The translations under genes were made by a program, and so were the position numbers. Under the pieces are notes generated by a model. That model did not search any database. It worked only from the letters and a program-made list of their open reading frames with translations, and was not told the origin of the DNA. Shown piece by piece: positions 1 to 9,487 of a stretch of 11,114 nucleotides of DNA. Positions within the stretch are counted from its first letter, which is position 1. Every line of letters starts with the position of its first letter. Location: the NCBI GenBank assembly GCA_020283715.1, contig JAIQCW010000142.1, positions 1 to 11,114 of the forward strand, read 5' to 3'. This stretch comes from Cytauxzoon felis (Eukaryota; Apicomplexa; Aconoidasida; Piroplasmida; Theileriidae).

Positions 1-60
1 ATAAATAGAGGAGCTGTCTGCAAGACGAAGGGAGGTTGTGATGTAACTTCGAGTGGAAAA
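1..60 (+). repeat. Dispersed repeat copy at left window edge
   Basis: This stretch contains the module GAGCTGTCTGCAAGACGAAG (11-30), which recurs almost unchanged at 937-953, 1282-1302 and 2161-2176, and in reverse at 7216-7241. It is followed by a variant of the TGTAACCTCAGGTGGAA module. It joins directly onto the open frame of the Asn-rich gene. Confidence 0.75.
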
Positions 61-1528
61 GGGATTGATAATATAACTTCGTGTATAGATATGGATAGGA
101 TATTGAATAGATCATTGAAGGATGTTTATAAGGATGGTAATGATTATAATAAAATGATATCATTACCACAATTACCATTGATATTACCACCACTACAACA
201 ACAATATAATATATTTAAGAATATGAATAATAATGATTTAATAAATTTAATAGAATGTACAATAATAATACAAAGTGATTGGAAATTAATAAATAAATTA
301 TTAAATTATACAAATTATTATAAATTTATATATTATATTACTACATTATTACCTAATGAATTACCAGATTTAAATTATCAATCATTATTATTATTATCAA
401 AATTTGTAGCATGGGCTGATTTACCTAAAGAAATTTATATATATACAAATAATAATATTAAAAATTATAAAAATATTATTAAAAATCTATTAAATAAAAA
501 TATATATCATAATCATACATTATTATCATCTATTATCATATCTATATTCAAATCTATCATCAATAGACCTACACAAATGAATAATTGGATACATATCGCA
601 GCACAAATCATATCTACACTACTCACATGCAATGCTACCTCACAAAATACTAATCTTTTACTCAAAAATATCATCACAGTATGTTTTATATATATATATA
701 TACAACAACCACCTGAAGTTCCAATCCAACTCTGATCCCAATCGCCTCCACTTGAGGTTACAATCTCGCGTTCTCCTGCAGAGAGCTCTTCTAATTACCT
801 ATCTCTAAAGAGTAGAGCCACTCCCAGAGATCGTGGCGGTGAAGAAGGTGGTGATCGAAGTAGAGTTGAGGATGTAACCTCAGGTTGAATACCCGCAGCT
901 GATCTCAGGGAAGCGAAGGGGGAGATAAATAAGGAAAGCTGTCTGCAAGACGAATCTAAGGTTGGAGGTGAGGATAGTAGGAAGGAAATGGACAGGACCT
1001 CGAGTGGAGAAAGTGGGGTAATGGGGAATTCTGGGGATAAAAAACCTCATAATGATAATAAACCCCATGATAAACCTTTACTATAATGTGGTATGGTTAC
1101 AATATCTCATTTGAATTCTATTACCTGAAATTGATCTATGGGAGCTGGAAGAGGTGATGGTAGTCCACCTGAGGTCCAATGACTATACTTCAGCCACGAT
1201 CTCCGGGAGTGACTATACTCTTTAGAGATAGGTAATTAGAAGAGCTCTCTGCAGGAGAACGCGAGATTGTAACCTCAGGTGGAGAGCTGTCTGCAAGACG
1301 AAGGAAAGGTGGATTGGACCTTAGTTGTAGAAGATAGTGATTGGACTTCAGTTATAGTGTTGTGTATAACTTTATATTTATTTATTATATTCATTAATAT
1401 AGGGTGGTGTGAGTGACGTTATGTATGAAAAGTATTACAAGAGGATTGTGACATCAACGGGTGCTCGTGAGATTACGTATGTATTATTGGGATTATCGGA
1501 TTATTATTATATGAAGAATAATTTATAA
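1..1528 (+). CDS. Unrecognised Asn-rich protein, two-exon model, 5' end possibly outside window
   Basis: I do not recognise this gene. The first exon is open in one frame from position 1 to 678, with the first ATG at 91. The second exon is read at 1403-1528 and ends in TAA at 1526-1528. Exon 1 ends ACA followed by a GTATGT donor at 679, the same donor used by other introns here. Exon 2 follows an AT-rich tract ending in AG at 1401-1402, and both boundaries are phase 0. From the ATG the model gives about 237 residues. The body is rich in Asn, Ile, Leu and Tyr, looks helical, and has no clear signal peptide. The C-terminal exon (starting GGVSDVMYEKYYKRIV) looks like real coding sequence because its codons are far less Asn-rich and it is preceded by a typical intron end. 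Upstream of the ATG, positions 1-60 are repeat sequence that happens to be open. The gene may therefore extend left, or begin after the AG at 87-88. If the intron is not spliced, the protein ends at a TGA at 733-735. The join across 679-1402 is inference. Confidence 0.5.
749..836 (+). repeat. Left arm of 88-bp inverted repeat
   Basis: Its reverse complement matches 1194-1281 over the full 88 bp with only about 4 mismatches by eye. The arm contains the modules shared by other copies: CACTTGAGGTTACAA, a CTGCAGAGAGCTCTTC box, AATTACCTATCTCTAAAGAG, and CCACTCCCAGAGATCGTGG. The high identity of the two arms suggests a recent event or gene conversion between them. Confidence 0.9.
837..1193. repeat. 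Spacer of inverted repeat, itself made of repeat modules
   Basis: The spacer holds a TAACCTCAGGTTGAA module (876-890), the 40-bp module 892-931 (core GCTGATCTCAGGGAAGCGAA, also at 2334-2373, in reverse at 10756-10795, and diverged at 11076-11114), and a CTGTCTGCAAGACGAA module (939-954). The short open frame on the minus strand here (1068-880) is not a gene: it is simply the reverse reading of these modules. Confidence 0.7.
1194..1281 (-). repeat. Right arm of 88-bp inverted repeat
   Basis: This is the near-perfect reverse complement of 749-836, separated from it by a 357-bp spacer (837-1193). It is followed at once by another GAGCTGTCTGCAAGACGAAG module (1282-1302). Together the arms could fold into a long hairpin in DNA or in a transcript. 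Confidence 0.9.
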
Positions 1529-1641
1529 GAAATTTAAATGATTACTAGTTTTATAATTTTAATAATGAAATTTAATTTAATTGATGTATTATTATTATTA
1601 GATGATCTTTTAATCATTATAATTCCTAGCTAGCTATAATT

Positions 1642-1694
1642 GATGAATGATGAAGAGAGAGATGAATGATGATGGAGAGATGAGTGATAGAGAG
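1642..1694 (+). repeat. Short imperfect tandem repeat upstream of the FAINT-like gene
   Basis: The unit is about 19 to 20 bp. GATGAATGATGAAGAGAGA (1642-1660) is followed by GATGAATGATGATGGAGAGA (1661-1680) and a degenerate partial third copy to 1694. It lies within 10 to 60 bp of the ATG of the next gene and probably forms its 5' leader or proximal promoter. Confidence 0.7.
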
Positions 1695-1701
1695 TTTTAA
1701 A

Positions 1702-2097
1702 ATGTCATTTCAATTAATACTTTTAATCATTATAATTAATCATCATGTAATGTCTAATGTGATTGATATTTCTATAAAATCTAGTACATTAGTAATGAAA
1801 TATACATTTGAGATTTATACATCAATTAGATATAATCATTATATACCACGTCAATGTATTGATATAAATAAAGTTATAGATGGTGATGTTATATTATGGG
1901 AAGGTACTAGAGATGATAAATGTTTAAGTATAACATCTATTGAAGTACATGTACCAAATATAATATTAATAACAATATATATTCAAACTATAAATGATAT
2001 TAATTGTTTATATTATATTAAAGAAGATGATAATATATTTAATATTACATTGATGGAATATCGAAATAAATTGAATAATATATATGCGATTGCTTAA
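1702..2097 (+). CDS. Small secreted protein resembling Theileria FAINT (DUF529) domain
   Basis: This is a single-exon frame of 131 residues from the ATG at 1702. In-frame codons upstream to 1684 begin with GTG, and I do not use them. Residues 1 to about 18 are strongly hydrophobic (MSFQLILLIIIIN) and look like a signal peptide, so the product is probably exported from the parasite or goes to its surface. The rest is short beta-strand-like segments. The stretch VIDGDVILWEG, a central cysteine, then YYIKEDDNIF and a final YRNKLNN recall the FAINT/DUF529 pattern of a Gly-x-x-hydrophobic-Trp start and a charged ending, common in secreted Theileria proteins. That family usually occurs in much longer, multi-domain proteins, so this would be a minimal one-domain member or a remnant. 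A repeat element begins a few bases after the stop. The family assignment is by eye only. No function in the host can be claimed. Confidence 0.6.
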   Translation: MSFQLILLIIIINHHVMSNVIDISIKSSTLVMKYTFEIYTSIRYNHYIPRQCIDINKVIDGDVILWEGTRDDKCLSITSIEVHVPNIILITIYIQTINDINCLYYIKEDDNIFNITLMEYRNKLNNIYAIA

Positions 2098-2100
2098 GTG

Positions 2101-2204
2101 TAGATGGAAGTATATTACCCGAGAGCGATCTACGGGAGCTTGAGGGGGAAGTAATTAGAAGAGCTGTCTGCAAGACCAATTCATGTCTCCATCCACTCGG
2201 CGTT
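2101..2204 (+). repeat. Dispersed repeat copy after the FAINT-like gene
   Basis: The segment 2117-2160 (ACCCGAGAGCGATCTACGGG, then AGCTTGAGGGGGAAGTAA) is almost identical to 7674-7715, and is followed by the GAGCTGTCTGCAAGAC module (2161-2176). The short minus-strand open frame across it is a by-product of the repeat. Confidence 0.8.
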
Positions 2205-2251
2205 CCACCTGAGGTTACAACCTTGTCTTCCACTAGCCGTGGTGGCTCTTC
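2205..2251 (+). repeat. Left arm of about 47-bp inverted repeat
   Basis: This arm is the reverse complement of 2374-2421 apart from one single-base indel. It includes the CCACCTGAGGTTACAA module and a segment (CTTGTCTTCCACTAGCCGTG) specific to this pair. The inner sequence 2252-2300 matches the 788-836 part of the first element, so the element is a relative with different arm content. Confidence 0.9.
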
Positions 2252-2373
2252 CAATTACCTATCCCTGAAGGGTAAAGCCACTCCCGGAGATCGTGGTGAA
2301 GGTAGAGGTGTAGTGATGTAACCTCAAGTGGAACCCGTAGCTGATCTCAGGGAAGCGAAGGGGGAGGTAAATA
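2252..2373 (+). repeat. Inner part of the second repeat element
   Basis: Module order is the same as at 788-931: AATTACCTATCCCTGAAGGG, CCACTCCCGGAGATCGTGG, GATGTAACCTCAAGTGGAA, then the 40-bp GCTGATCTCAGGGAAGCGAA module (2334-2373). Together with its arm it is a paralogous copy of about 170 to 180 bp of the first element. Confidence 0.8.
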
Positions 2374-2421
2374 GAAGAGGCCACCACGGCTAGTGGAAGA
2401 CAAGGTTGTAACCTCAGGTGG
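2374..2421 (-). repeat. Right arm of about 48-bp inverted repeat
   Basis: This arm pairs with 2205-2251. The element ends less than 40 bp from the TRM61 stop codon on the opposite strand, so it probably lies in or next to that gene's 3' untranslated region. Confidence 0.9.
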
Positions 2422-2458
2422 AAGACGAAGGAGGATGGAAGTGGAGGATGAAATTGCA

Positions 2459-3707
2459 TTAAACATCAACAAGTTGATCAATAAAATTTGCAGTAGCAAC
2501 TGTAATATATCCTGTATGATTAAGTTGTGGTAATTGATAATTTACATAGGATAATGTATTTAGAATTGTATTATTGAAATTATTTCCATCTCCTTCTTCA
2601 CCTTCACATTCACCTACACCCTCTCCTCCACTTCCTCCACCACCTCCACCTTCCCCTTCATCATCATCGAAACTGAGTCCCCAAGGCTTACATAAAATTT
2701 CAAATGTACGAACATCTAAAGTAATAAAGAATGAAAATTCTACTAGTATTATTATAAACCTGCAAAATTTTTATCATTTAATACTTGAGATATACGTTGT
2801 GCTTGTTCAATACAGGGTGAAAAATTAACTAAACGTCCAAAGTGCTAAAAAAAATTCTCAATAATAAATATAAATACTAACCTTCAATATAGTAATACAA
2901 TTATCTATAGTAGCCCATGGTGATGGTAAATCCAAAAATACAGCATCTATTGAACCACGTTTAATATTATTACCATTAGGATCATCTTCAATTAAAAATG
3001 CATTTGGTACATAAGCATCAGCATCATGTACACTAATGACATGTGAAATGTTAGCTTTGTTAAATAATTCTCTAAATTATTATAATATAACCCCAAACTT
3101 CCATCACTCACCTTGCATATTCCCTACGCTTTTCATGAAAATCAAATGTATATACATGACCATTTGGCATCACTGCATTCGCTAAACTGTAACTTGTAGA
3201 ACCTGAACCCGTACCTAAATAAATAATTATAATTATATACTATAAAATAAATTACCACACTCAACAACACGTTTACCAGGTAATAAATTCAATAAAAGTA
3301 TAATCAATGATACATCAGCACGATACTAATTGAAATCAAATGTGAAATTACATCAACTTACTAATATTTGAGTATGATGTGTAATACTCTTTGTTATTAA
3401 TTCAGGAGTAGGCTTTAATAATACAACCCAACTACTACGATTTTTAGGATCCCAAAATAACTATAATATCAAATATATATATAGCAATTAAAAATATATA
3501 TATATATACCTTCTCTCCATAACTCCTACCAATACACTTTGCTATGTCAAAAATACCATTCCTATCATGAATTAATCTATTGTTTCCCTTATTAGCCTCA
3601 TTCTGAGCATTAGGAATTTCATCACAGTCATCTGGAATCTTCACAAAGAATACCCTGTTTGGTCCACCGAAAATTATCACAGGATCACCTTTATTTATAA
3701 TCATCAT
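2459..3707 (-). CDS. TRM61: tRNA (adenine-58-N1)-methyltransferase catalytic subunit
   Basis: This enzyme transfers methyl from S-adenosylmethionine to N1 of A58 in the tRNA T-loop, normally as a heterotetramer with TRM6. I read seven exons on the minus strand: 3707-3510, 3460-3362, 3325-3256, 3214-3112, 3071-2882, 2844-2760 and 2715-2459. The introns are 49, 36, 41, 40, 37 and 44 bp with GT-AG ends, and the product is about 333 residues. Features seen: an N-terminal beta domain starting KGDPVIIFGG; THHTQIL before the methyltransferase domain; SAM motif ECGTGSGSTSY (121-131); FDFHEKRREYAR; the catalytic-site motif DAVFLDLPSPW (199-209); GRLVNFSPCIEQ; and the family's C-terminal FEILCKPW. An odd point is a Gly/Glu-rich insertion at residues 268-292, which appears as a Pro/Ser-rich open frame on the other strand. 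The start ATG-ATG at 3707 is preferred because the frame matches the family N-terminus. The gene is divergent from alpha-SNAP, with 222 bp between the starts. Confidence 0.92.
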
Positions 3708-3929
3708 TAATATACATGTCTAACCAATAAAAATACAAAAGTTTCCTATATTATAATCTTAAAATAAAGGATATAAAAAAAATGTCTATAGTAGATGGTA
3801 AGTAAGCAGAAGGGCTGGAAAAGTAAGGCGATGTACAACGACAAATTTTATTTATTACTTACATGAATATATACAAACTTAATCAAATTTAATTATATTT
3901 TCATTCAATGCCATGAAAATGCTTTAATA
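3708..3929. promoter_or_regulatory. Divergent promoter region between TRM61 and alpha-SNAP
   Basis: These 222 bp separate two outward-facing start codons and must carry both promoters. The centre (about 3783-3845) is markedly richer in G and purines than the flanks and contains GGTAAGTAAG, which resembles a splice donor, so a spliced 5' leader for alpha-SNAP is possible. No named motif is recognised. Confidence 0.55.
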
Positions 3930-5065
3930 ATGTCATCTGCTTCAGAGCTTGAAAAGAAGGCTCGTAATTGCTCTAAATCCTTTCTATCATTTATACTCGG
4001 AAATAAATTAGATGAATCTCAAGATCTTTTTAATCAAGCAGCTAATCAGTATAAACAGTTACACCAATGTATTTTTGAAATTTTAGTACTGAATATCATA
4101 TCATATAGGGAAAGATGCAGCTCGTTGTTATGTAGAAGCTTCTAAAATAGCTGAGAAACAAAATGATATGATATTTGCAGCATTAAATCTCACAGAGGCA
4201 TCTACTTCGTTATTAAAGGATGATGAAACTAGTATGTTGATGATATATTATATATAATTCATTCAGCTATGGATCATATTGAGCCATTGTTACATGCTGT
4301 AACACTATATAATTCTCAAGGACGTTTTGCACAAAGTGGACGTTTGTTAAAGTCAGCTGCAGAGAGATTTGAAGAGCGTTTGGATTATGATAATGCTATT
4401 AGTTTTTATAAAAAGGCTGCTGATTCTTATGAATTGGATAACTATGGGAAAGTTGCCTTCTCTCAATGTCTATTGAAATATGCCGACCTAATTTCAACTC
4501 ATAATGAGAATTTATATAGCGAAGCTATAAAAGTATGTTATTTATAGTCTCTATACATCATTATTATATCAGATTTATGAATCCGAAGGTATTAATAATT
4601 TGAAGAACCAGTTATTACAGTATGGTGTAAGAGATATATTTTTGAAAGCCGGATTATTGCATATGTTGGCTGTAGATTCTACTGATGCCCGTATAGCATA
4701 CAATAAGTACTGTAATCATGACCCCAAATTCTCGACTTCACGTGAAGGAAAGTTTTTAATTGTATAAATTGAATCGATTTCTTTATTAAAATATCAATTT
4801 TAGGCCTTAATTGATGCTTTTGATGCCAACGACATTAATGAATTCCAGAATAAATTGTAATTTTACTAAAATTCAAATTTACTGCTAATTTTATCATACA
4901 GGGTTGAATTTGATGCTATTACTCGATTAGATCCATGGAAAGTTGGTGTTTTATATAAGGTGAGTGATTTTTTATTTCAAAATGTACATTATACAGATTA
5001 AAAAACGATTTGAAGACGCTGATGATTCAGATCATAATGAAAATGAACACGTAGACCTTACTTAA
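3930..5065 (+). CDS. SEC17: Alpha-SNAP (soluble NSF attachment protein, Sec17)
   Basis: Alpha-SNAP is a cytosolic adaptor that binds assembled SNARE complexes and recruits the ATPase NSF/Sec18 to take them apart after membrane fusion. Exons: 3930-4068, 4109-4231, 4267-4532, 4573-4761, 4804-4856, 4902-4959 and 4997-5065. The introns are 40, 35, 40, 42, 45 and 37 bp with GT-AG ends. The product is about 298 residues, almost the size of the animal protein (295). It is built from TPR-like helical hairpins: ELEKKARNCSKSF at the N-terminus, then WKDAARCYVEASKIAEKQND, YNSQGRFAQSGRLLKSAAE, YDNAISFYKKAADSYE, and FDAITRLDPWKVGVLYKIKK near the end. The acidic tail ends in Asp-Leu-Thr, which keeps the penultimate leucine that the family needs to stimulate NSF. 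All joins preserve frame and match the family, so I am confident. The 5' part carries a plain ATG with no better upstream start. Confidence 0.93.
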
Positions 5066-5309
5066 TCTCTCTTTAAACACATAATTCATCTAGTTAGGAT
5101 TATTATAGTCTCTGATACATTAGTGAGGTGACATGATCGGTGTTTGAGGCTAGTGTGATGTATGTTCAATCACCTGACTGGTGTTATGGTACCTCATGGA
5201 TATCGAGGGTAGTGTGATATACATCCAAGTACATCATGTGTTTATAAATTAATTTATATTTCCTTCATATAAAATGTGTCTGGATAGGTGAATTTTTTGA
5301 AATTACAAA
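5066..5309 (+). promoter_or_regulatory. Intergenic region upstream of CCT with a repeated 24-bp motif
   Basis: GAGGCTAGTGTGATGTATGT starts at 5146 and a related copy GAGGGTAGTGTGATATACAT starts at 5205. Over 24 bp they differ at 5 positions and lie 59 bp apart. The region is less AT-rich than other spacers. It could hold the CCT promoter and the alpha-SNAP 3' end; a function for the motif is a guess. Confidence 0.4.
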
Positions 5310-7150
<1,841 letters not shown>

Positions 7151-7215
7151 AAGATTGTTCAACACAACTTCTATTGTCTTGCACCCAAAGTCCTATCATT
7201 GTCTTATAATACAAC

Positions 7216-7286
7216 CATCCTTCGTCTTGCAGACAGCTCTTCTATTTAGTTATCCCTACGCCTACCATTTGTCGGCTACGGGCGTT
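7216..7286 (-). repeat. Dispersed repeat copy in reverse orientation, 3' of CCT
   Basis: The order CCTTCGTCTTGCAGACAGCT, CTTCTATTTAGTTATCCCTA, then GGCTACGGGCG is the reverse complement of the module order seen at 892-954 and 11076-11114. It lies 65 bp after the CCT stop. The open frame 7098-7361 is a shadow over CCT exon 7 and this repeat. Confidence 0.8.
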
Positions 7287-7651
7287 ATTTATCATAAAAA
7301 ATACTTGCTGCAGAAACCCTATAATTATCGGGATAATAAACACTATAATTACCTAATTTAATAACGTATCTTATCATTTGTACATGTTATACATATATAC
7401 TCACATAATATTACAATTGAAGGATGATGTATAGTTGTAGGAAGATGTATATGTATTAATATAAATAATTATTATATTATATATAGTATATGTATATTAA
7501 CATGATGTGAAGTATAGTACCTATATAGGATAGAATACATATATATAAATAATTATACTTTAATAAATTATAAAAACACTAAACTTCAATTGTAAATGAT
7601 ATACTTAATAAATTACAATAATTATAATTCAATTAATTTACATATTATTGG
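7287..7651. other. AT-rich convergent intergenic region, no gene seen
   Basis: This lies between the 3' ends of CCT (+) and PRP40 (-). It is almost pure A/T with TATATA runs and several ATTATA and AATAAATTA words, and probably contains the polyadenylation sites of both genes. I see no coding signal or structured RNA. Confidence 0.6.
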
Positions 7652-7745
7652 AGGATTGGACCTCAAGTGGAATACCCGAGAGCGATCCACGGGAGCTTGA
7701 GGGGGAAGTAAATAGAGAAGCTGACGGCAGGACCTACGGTGGAAC
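7652..7745 (+). repeat. Dispersed repeat copy in forward orientation, 3' of PRP40
   Basis: TTGGACCTCAAGTGGAATAC leads into CCCGAGAGCGATCCACGGGA and GCTTGAGGGGGAAGTAAATA, nearly identical to 2117-2160. The following GAAGCTGACGGCAGGACC is a diverged form of the GAGCTGTCTGCAAGAC module. With 7216-7286 it forms an oppositely oriented pair around an AT-rich core. Confidence 0.85.
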
Positions 7746-7807
7746 GCCTAGTAGAAGAATAGGTGTATTGGACCTATAATTGTTGATAGACCTAGGATGT
7801 GATGCTT

Positions 7808-9005
7808 TTAGTTTCTTTTACGTTTTAGTGTATCTTGTACTTCGAGGAACAGGTCTAGTGGTGTGGATCCAGGTTGTCCTACTAAATCGACGTATATGGC
7901 TTCAGTTGAGTGATTTTTGATAAAATCTTGGAATTTAGTAGATTCTGTGATTTCATTCTTTTTTATACAATCCTATATATCATGTTTATATTTTTAGAAT
8001 TAGTTTACCTCTAGGAATGCGATGAATCGATATCTACGTTTCCTTTGTAATCTAAATGATCTTTTTTCAGCATCTTTATATAATTGATGATAAATTTCTT
8101 TAAAAACAAATTTATGACAGTTTAATATATCGATATTATGTAGACCTTCAAATCCTAGGTAATCAGATTTGATTTTTGTCCATTCTTTTAGTTGATTATT
8201 ATAATTTGTAGACATGAGATCTATTAATTTATCCATAGATGATACTTTACGTTCTTTTTGTCTTCGTTTTAATTCTTTTTCCATGCGTTCAACATAATCT
8301 TGGAATATCGAATCGCGTGTCTTTTCATCAGACCATTCCCACCATTCAGCCTTATGGAAACGTTTAGCGAATTCTACATAAGTAGTAGAATAATTCAAAT
8401 CATCCCACAATGCCAACTCTTTTGTAATAATATCATCGAGCATACCCTTCTTTTTACGTAACTCTTCCTGTTTACGACGATGGATCTGACTTGTAAATTC
8501 CGAAAATAACTGTTTCTTTTCACCTTTAGTTAATATACCAAACATAGCCCATCTAAAATTTATTGAAATTTTGTTATTAACTTAACTCACTTGCTGTCAA
8601 TTTCTAATACTTTTACAGCAGAATCCCAAGTTGTCTTTTGTGTAAAATTAAAATTCTCAAGCCATGATAGGAATGCTGATTTAGTATTCTCATGTATATC
8701 ATGTGCTAAATTGTCTTCTTCATTCATCAATTGTTTCACTTCATCTGGTACTTCCCATACACTCTCACGAGTCTCTGTATTATAATAAAATACTTTACCA
8801 TCAGATGTAGCATATGATTTCCATCTAGTCTTAGCCTCTATACGTAACTCTTGTTCAGTTTTCAGCTCATCTGGCTTATCCCATTGCGATTTCTTGGTCT
8901 AAAATAATTATACATTACATTGTATTCAATACTCACCAAGTTGTTGTAATAATAACGACGGCCATCTTTAGAAACATGTTCAGACCAAATAGAATTACTA
9001 GACAT
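7808..9005 (-). CDS. PRP40: PRP40-like pre-mRNA processing factor with WW and FF domains
   Basis: This is likely a U1 snRNP-associated factor that bridges the 5' splice site and the branch-point complex in the nucleus. Exons on the minus strand: 9005-8937, 8898-8591, 8552-8009 and 7972-7808. The introns are 38, 38 and 36 bp (GT-AG) and the product is about 361 residues. Two WW domains come first: W7 with DGRRYYYN and W29-P32, then W49 with DGKVFYYN and W71-P74. The split of the first WW domain by intron 1 is clean. Next come FF-type helical repeats: AFLSWLENFNF to TWDSAVKVLEIDSKWAMFG (about 88-135), then the region around ELALWDDLNYSTTYVEFAKR, and a more diverged C-terminal third ending in a basic KRKRN. 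Long KELKRRQKER-type stretches look coiled or basic. The protein is shorter than yeast PRP40 (about 580 residues), so several FF domains are missing or unrecognisable. The domain order separates it from single-WW factors. Confidence 0.88.
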
Positions 9006-9487
9006 ATCTATCAAGGCACATTAAATGTAATTTTTAAAATAATCTATACATTCATGTTCACTATTAAATGAGCCCTTAGATATATAGAATATAGTGGTGA
9101 GGAACATTGGTGCCATTTACAATATCAAGATTCCATGAAAATTATAGGGAATTTACAAGAATTTTGATGTTTAAATGTCATATTACTATCTCATTATGTG
9201 AGACTTGAACTTTTTGGAAGGTTATAGTGACCATGGATCATCTCTGTAATCCTCCACCGTTTACAAGACGGATATAATTAAATTAACAATAAAGTACTTT
9301 AATAATTCTTTATTTTTAAACGTATTTCAACACTCGTCTAGTAATTATAGAGCAGAATTTACCAAGGACGCCTTGTGATGTTAGGATCCTCACCTAAATC
9401 TCACTTGGTAGTTACTAGATAAAATTTTTTATAGTATAAATATGTCTAGATAAAATTAAATTTAGCGATATCAACCATTGTTTGTAT
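9006..9487. other. Intergenic region between PIS 3' end and PRP40 5' end
   Basis: This 482-bp stretch must hold the PIS terminator and the PRP40 promoter. I find no protein frame of interest and no repeat-family modules. It is less AT-rich than other spacers, contains the small hairpin CCGT-TTACAAG-ACGG (near 9259-9273), and carries the nested stems at 9337-9419 described separately. CTAGATAAAATT occurs twice (9415-9426 and 9446-9457). Confidence 0.5.
9337..9419. ncRNA. Candidate structured RNA (nested stems), unidentified
   Basis: Three nested perfect pairings are visible: TCTAGTAA (9337-9344) with TTACTAGA (9412-9419), TACCAAG (9360-9366) with CTTGGTA (9404-9410), and TTAGG (9381-9385) with CCTAA (9393-9397). 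An alternative hairpin CAAGG-ACG-CCTTG (9363-9375) competes with the second stem. I do not recognise a tRNA, snRNA or snoRNA signature on either strand, and chance pairing or a transcription-termination structure for PIS remains possible. Confidence 0.3.

Larger units (their letters stand above)
679..1402 (+). other. Candidate oversized intron carrying a repeat element
   Basis: The candidate intron has a GTATGT donor followed by a TA-rich stretch (683-702) and ends in a TA-rich tract with ATATAG (1397-1402). The two ends together look like one ordinary short piroplasm intron. The middle, about 705-1340, is GC-richer repeat sequence shared with the intergenic elements. Removing it would leave an intron of roughly 80 to 90 bp, against 34 to 70 bp for the other introns in the window. 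The simplest reading is insertion of a repeat into a pre-existing intron. An alternative is that 719-808 is a terminal exon (frame open from 719 to a TAA at 806-808) and 1403-1528 belongs to another gene. Confidence 0.45.

Noticed and set aside
880..1068. Minus-strand open frame of 62 codons
   Set aside because: It consists of repeat modules read in reverse inside the candidate intron.
1..1340. CRISPR array or satellite
   Set aside because: Modules are irregularly spaced, present in both orientations and lack unique spacers of constant length.
2045..2459. Minus-strand open frames at 2254-2045 and 2459-2259
   Set aside because: They lie on repeat modules and over the end of the FAINT-like gene, with no start context or family similarity.
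2574..2828. Plus-strand open frame with a Pro/Ser-rich peptide
   Set aside because: It is the complement of TRM61 exons 6-7 and the intron between them; the Pro/Ser run is the reverse of the Gly/Glu insertion.
8591..8785. Plus-strand open frame of 64 codons
   Set aside because: It is antisense to PRP40 exon 2, which has clear WW and FF coding content.
9337..9419. tRNA gene
   Set aside because: The nested stems have the wrong sizes, with no T-loop GTTCGA-like sequence and no anticodon arm.
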